Source: Pseudomonas alcaligenes (GTDB lineage Bacteria; Pseudomonadota; Gammaproteobacteria; Pseudomonadales; Pseudomonadaceae). Taken from it: a stretch of 64,000 nucleotides of DNA. The DNA is taken from positions 377,001 through 441,000 of the forward strand of contig NZ_CP154874.1 in NCBI RefSeq assembly GCF_041729615.1. Direction: 5' to 3'. Below the pieces are notes generated by a model. It was not told the origin of the DNA, made no database searches, and saw only the letters and a list, made by a program, of their open reading frames with translations. Below are positions 60,767 to 64,000 of this stretch, one piece after another; the first letter of the stretch is position 1, and the number at the start of each line of letters is the position of its first letter. A program made the translations under genes and the position numbers.

Positions 60767-60792
60767 GGGGCGACGACCCATGCCGTCGCCCC
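60767..60792 (-). other. Intercistronic stem-loop between sucA and sucB
   Basis: GGGGCGACG and CGTCGCCCC form a perfect 9-bp stem with an 8-nt loop, without a U-tract. It is more likely an RNA stability element than a terminator. Confidence 0.5.
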
Positions 60793-60806
60793 GATGCGCG
60801 AAGGCG

Positions 60807-63638
60807 TTAGACAGTAAAGGCGTCGTTCAGCAGTTTTTCCTGCTGTTCGGCGTGCATCGAGGCATAACCACAGGCCGGGGCCGCCGAAGCGTCGCGACCG
60901 GCGTACTGCAGGAACAGCTCCTTCTTGTGCGCCGAGGCGACGCGACGCATATGGTGCTGGCTGCAGTACCAGGCGCCCTGGTTCATCGGCTCTTCCTGAC
61001 ACCAGACGATGTGCTTGAGGTTCTTGTACGGCGCCAGAGCCTCGGCCAGGTCGTCCTCGGGGAACGGATAGAGCTGCTCGATACGCACGATGGCGGTGTC
61101 TTCGCGGTTCTCGGCACGGCGCTTGGCCAGCAGGTCGTAGTACACCTTGCCGCTGCACAGGATGACGCGCTCGACCTTCTTCGCCTCGATCGGATCGATC
61201 TCGCCGATGACGGTCTGGAACGAGCCCTCGGCCAGTTCTTCCAGGGTCGAGATGGCCAGCGGGTGGCGCAGCAGCGACTTGGGCGACAGCACCACCAGCG
61301 GCTTGCGCAGCGGGCGGATGACCTGGCGGCGCAGCAGGTGGTAGATCTGCGCCGGGGTGGTCGGCACGCAGACCTGCATGTTGTGCTCGGCGCACAGCTG
61401 CAGGAAGCGCTCCAGGCGCGCGGAACTGTGCTCCGGGCCCTGCCCTTCGTAGCCGTGCGGCAGCAGCATGGTCAGGCCGCACAGGCGGCCCCACTTGTGC
61501 TCGCCACTGGAGATGAACTGGTCGAACACCACCTGGGCACCGTTGGCGAAGTCGCCGAACTGCGCTTCCCAGATCACCAGAGCGTTGGGCATGGTGGTGG
61601 CATAGCCATATTCGAACGCCAGTACGGCCTCTTCCGAGAGGAAGGAGTCGAACAGCTGGAAGCGCGGCTGGCCTTCGAACAGGTTCTGCAGCGGCAGGTA
61701 GGTGCTGGCGTCCTTCTGGTTGTGCAGCGCCGCGTGGCGGTGCGAGAAGGTGCCGCGGCCGACGTCCTGGCCAGTCATGCGCACCGGATGGCCTTCGAAC
61801 AGCAGGGTGGCGTAGGCCAGGTTCTCGGCGTAGCCCCAGTTGATCGGCATGGCGCCGGCGGTCATCTTGGCGCGGTCTTCCAGCACCTTGGCAACCTGGC
61901 GCTGCAGGACGAAGCCTTCCGGGATTTCCAGCAGCTTGTTGGCCAGGTCCTGCAGGGTCTTCAGCTCGAAGCGGGTATCGTGGCGCGCGGTCCAGGCATG
62001 GCCCAGGTAGGGGCGCCAGTCGACGAACAGCTCCTTGTTCGGCTCCTTGACCAGGCTTTTGACCACGTGCTGGCCGTTGTCCAGCGCGCTGCGGTATTCC
62101 TCGATCTTGGCCTTGACCGCGTCCTCGGCGATACGGCCGGACTGCACCAGGCTGTCGGCATACAGCTCGCGGGTGGTGCGCTGCTTGGCGATCTGCTGGT
62201 ACATCAGCGGCTGGGTGCCGCTCGGCTCGTCGGCCTCGTTGTGGCCGCGGCGGCGGTAGCAGACCAGGTCGATGACCACGTCGCGCTTGAACTGCATGCG
62301 GTAGTCGACGGCCAGCTGGGTGACGAACAGCACGGCCTCCGGGTCGTCGCCGTTCACGTGGAAGATCGGCGCCTGGATCATCTTCGCCACATCAGTGCAG
62401 TACTCGGTCGAACGCGAGTCCTCGGGACGGCTGGTGGTGAAGCCGACCTGGTTGTTGATCACGATGTGGATGGTGCCGCCGGTCTTGTAGGCACGGGTCT
62501 GCGACATCTGGAAGGTTTCCATGACCACGCCCTGGCCGGCGAAGGCCGCGTCGCCGTGGATGGAAATCGGCAGCACCTTGTCGCCGGTGGTGTCGTTGCG
62601 GCGGTCCTGGCGGGCGCGCACGGAACCCTCGACCACCGGGGAGACGATCTCCAGGTGCGACGGGTTGAACGCCAGCGCCAGGTGCACTTCGCCGCCCGGG
62701 GTCATGACGTTGGAGGAGAAGCCCTGGTGGTACTTCACGTCACCAGAGGACAGGCCCTCGACCTGCTTGCCTTCGAACTCGTCGAACAGGTCGCGCGGGT
62801 TCTTGCCGAAGGTGTTGACCAGCACGTTGAGGCGGCCACGGTGGGCCATGCCGATGACGATTTCCTGGGTGCCGTAGGAGCCGGAGCGCTGGATGATCTC
62901 GTCCAGCAGCGGGATCAGGCTCTCGCCGCCTTCCAGACCGAAGCGCTTGGTGCCCGGGTACTTGGTGCCCAGGTACTTTTCCAGGCCCTCGGCGGCGGTC
63001 AGGCGCTCGAGCAGGTGGCCCTGCACCTCGGCCGAGTAAGCCGGACGGCCACGCACGCTCTCCAGGCGCTGCTGGAACCACTTGCGCTGCTCGGAATCGA
63101 CGATGTGGGTGAACTCGGCACCGATGGTGCGACAATATGTCTGCTGCAGCGCCTCGTGGATTTCCCGTAAGGTCGCCTCCTCCTTGCCGATGTAGAGTTC
63201 ACCGGTGCGGAAGGTGGTGTCGAGGTCGGCGTTGGTCAGGCCATAGTGGTTGACCGACAGATCGGCCGGTGCCGGACGCTTCCACAGACCCAGCGGGTCG
63301 AGCGTCGAGGCCTGGTGGCCGCGCATGCGGTATGCCTGGATCAGGCGCAGGACTTCCACCTGCTTCTTCTCGTGCTCGCTGCTGACGCTCCCGGCGGAAA
63401 CCGGTTGAGCGCGGCGCTGGTTCTTCGCCAGCAGCACGAAATGATCGCGGACAGTGGAGTGCGAAACGTCGGTGGCGGCATGGCCGTCGGCCGGCAGTTT
63501 CTGGAAGTAGGTGCGCCACTCTTCGGGCACAGCGTTGGGATCGTGCAGGTAGAGCTCATAGAGCTCTTCCACGTAGGCCGCGTTGCCACCGGATAGGTGG
63601 GCGCTGTCCCACATGCGCTGCATCACGCTTTCTTGCAT
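60807..63638 (-). CDS. sucA: 2-oxoglutarate dehydrogenase E1 component
   Basis: A 943-aa thiamine-diphosphate enzyme that decarboxylates 2-oxoglutarate and passes the succinyl group to SucB. The N-terminal segment MQESVMQRMWDSAHLSGGNA contacts E2. The ThDP/Mg motif G-D-A-A-F-A-G-Q-G is present, as are conserved active-site blocks (VIGMAHRGRLNVL and SNVMTPGGEVHLALAFNPSHLE). Length matches the usual 930-945 aa. GAGGGTGA precedes the ATG. It is the first gene of the sucAB-lpdG-sucCD transcript, after sdhB. Confidence 0.98.
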   Translation of the reverse strand: MQESVMQRMWDSAHLSGGNAAYVEELYELYLHDPNAVPEEWRTYFQKLPADGHAATDVSHSTVRDHFVLLAKNQRRAQPVSAGSVSSEHEKKQVEVLRLIQAYRMRGHQASTLDPLGLWKRPAPADLSVNHYGLTNADLDTTFRTGELYIGKEEATLREIHEALQQTYCRTIGAEFTHIVDSEQRKWFQQRLESVRGRPAYSAEVQGHLLERLTAAEGLEKYLGTKYPGTKRFGLEGGESLIPLLDEIIQRSGSYGTQEIVIGMAHRGRLNVLVNTFGKNPRDLFDEFEGKQVEGLSSGDVKYHQGFSSNVMTPGGEVHLALAFNPSHLEIVSPVVEGSVRARQDRRNDTTGDKVLPISIHGDAAFAGQGVVMETFQMSQTRAYKTGGTIHIVINNQVGFTTSRPEDSRSTEYCTDVAKMIQAPIFHVNGDDPEAVLFVTQLAVDYRMQFKRDVVIDLVCYRRRGHNEADEPSGTQPLMYQQIAKQRTTRELYADSLVQSGRIAEDAVKAKIEEYRSALDNGQHVVKSLVKEPNKELFVDWRPYLGHAWTARHDTRFELKTLQDLANKLLEIPEGFVLQRQVAKVLEDRAKMTAGAMPINWGYAENLAYATLLFEGHPVRMTGQDVGRGTFSHRHAALHNQKDASTYLPLQNLFEGQPRFQLFDSFLSEEAVLAFEYGYATTMPNALVIWEAQFGDFANGAQVVFDQFISSGEHKWGRLCGLTMLLPHGYEGQGPEHSSARLERFLQLCAEHNMQVCVPTTPAQIYHLLRRQVIRPLRKPLVVLSPKSLLRHPLAISTLEELAEGSFQTVIGEIDPIEAKKVERVILCSGKVYYDLLAKRRAENREDTAIVRIEQLYPFPEDDLAEALAPYKNLKHIVWCQEEPMNQGAWYCSQHHMRRVASAHKKELFLQYAGRDASAAPACGYASMHAEQQEKLLNDAFTV

Positions 63639-63693
63639 GCTTGGTCACCCTCGGTAAGGGGACACCACCGGCGTAGAAGCCGTAGCTGGGCCA

Positions 63694-63722
63694 TTCATAG
63701 TCCTAGAGCAGCGACCTGGTAA
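63694..63722 (-). promoter_or_regulatory. Candidate sigma-70 promoter of sucA
   Basis: On the minus strand TTACCA (63717-63722) and TATGAA (63694-63699) are separated by 17 bp, each matching consensus at 4 of 6 positions, about 55 nt before the ATG. It would add to read-through from sdh. Confidence 0.45.
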
Positions 63723-63791
63723 GCCACTACGGATCCCGCAGATAGTCCGGGTACCAGCCCGGATGCCCCTGCTGGTCGTCATTTTCTTTCA

Positions 63792-63820
63792 AATAAGAAC
63801 CCCGGCTTTGTGAGCTGGGG
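63792..63820 (-). terminator. Weak terminator after sdhB
   Basis: CCCC-A-GC / GC-C-GGGG forms an interrupted stem with a 7-nt loop, followed by TTCTTATTT on the minus strand. It probably gives partial read-through into sucA. Confidence 0.5.
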
Positions 63821-63881
63821 CCCTGGCTTTACTGCGCCGGCGAATCGCTCCGCCGACGCAGGTGTTACGTGAAGCGGTGGA

Positions 63882-64000
63882 TCAGGTACCGCTCTGCAGC
63901 AGCATGTTGCGCACGTGACCGATGGCCTTGGTCGGATTCAGGCCTTTCGGGCAGACGTTGACGCAGTTCATGATGCCGCGGCAGCGGAACACGCTGAACG
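63882..64000 (-). CDS. sdhB: Succinate dehydrogenase iron-sulfur subunit (partial, 5' part outside window)
   Basis: Only the last 38 codons are present; the gene begins beyond the right edge. The segment F-R-C-R-G-I-M-N-C-V-N-V-C-P-K-G-L-N-P carries cysteine ligands of the 3Fe-4S/4Fe-4S region typical of the SdhB C-terminus. It ends NMLLQSGT. Its position just upstream of sucA on the same strand is the standard sdhCDAB-sucAB order. Confidence 0.95.
   Translation of the reverse strand, partial: FSVFRCRGIMNCVNVCPKGLNPTKAIGHVRNMLLQSGT

Overview
This window is a chromosomal stretch of a high-GC gammaproteobacterium. The gene content and protein signatures point to Pseudomonas: an OprI-type murein lipoprotein, a LipA/LifO lipase-foldase pair, a prpR-prpB-prpC-acnD-prpF methylcitrate operon, a short ThrH, and an iron-sulfur APS reductase beside CysB. 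The lipase strongly resembles what I remember of P. alcaligenes / P. pseudoalcaligenes lipase. The genus call is firm; the species group is only a guess. I see no rRNA, tRNA, CRISPR array, insertion sequence, prophage or integrase. Nearly every long gap-free region is core chromosome.

Layout. (1) 1-5841, minus strand: the methylcitrate operon for propionate catabolism (GntR regulator, methylisocitrate lyase, methylcitrate synthase, AcnD, partial PrpF), with a good promoter flanked by TGTCGACA operators and a REP-type palindrome between acnD and prpF. (2) 6116-9175, plus: a compact three-gene module of retropepsin-like protease, inactive transglutaminase with 7 membrane segments, and RimK-like ATP-grasp ligase. 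It is the least understood system in the window. (3) 9260-17764: pabB, thrH, cysH, cysB, a universal stress protein, a nucleotidase / ketopantoate-reductase-like / thioredoxin-fold cluster, a PilZ protein and a DAHP synthase. (4) 17822-26786: a small acetyltransferase, an unknown membrane-anchored protein, oprI, an L,D-transpeptidase, tesA facing an ABC exporter, greB and thpR. (5) 27056-32916: the secreted lipase lipA with a sigma-54 type promoter, its foldase, a DoxX protein, an MltF-like lytic transglycosylase, tatD and a thioesterase. (6) 33012-38637: MoxR / DUF58 / TgpA / CHAD operon, then a flavin reductase and a small lipoprotein. (7) 38779-47734: a patatin-like protein and the complete kdpFABCDE potassium-uptake operon. 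(8) 47914-55477: a DUF945 protein, an AI-2E-type permease, a DUF4892 protein, a GST, two tandem alpha/beta hydrolases and a BrnQ-type branched-chain amino acid carrier. (9) 55768-64000: the TCA-cycle operon sucA-sucB-lpdG-sucC-sucD, preceded by the tail of sdhB.

Compared with gene numbers I remember for P. aeruginosa PAO1, the window joins blocks that lie apart there (prp near PA0793-0797, cys/pabB near PA1750-1758, oprI to lipase near PA2853-2875, suc to kdp near PA1585-1640). It therefore looks like a rearranged core backbone rather than an accessory island.

Worth a second look are the protease / 7TM / ligase module, the MoxR-TgpA-CHAD coupling, and a set of non-coding signals: sigma-54 control and an intercistronic terminator at the lipase locus, a stem-loop at the 5' end of the oprI message, 11-bp phased direct repeats before kdpF, and palindromic repeats inserted inside the prp and kdp operons.
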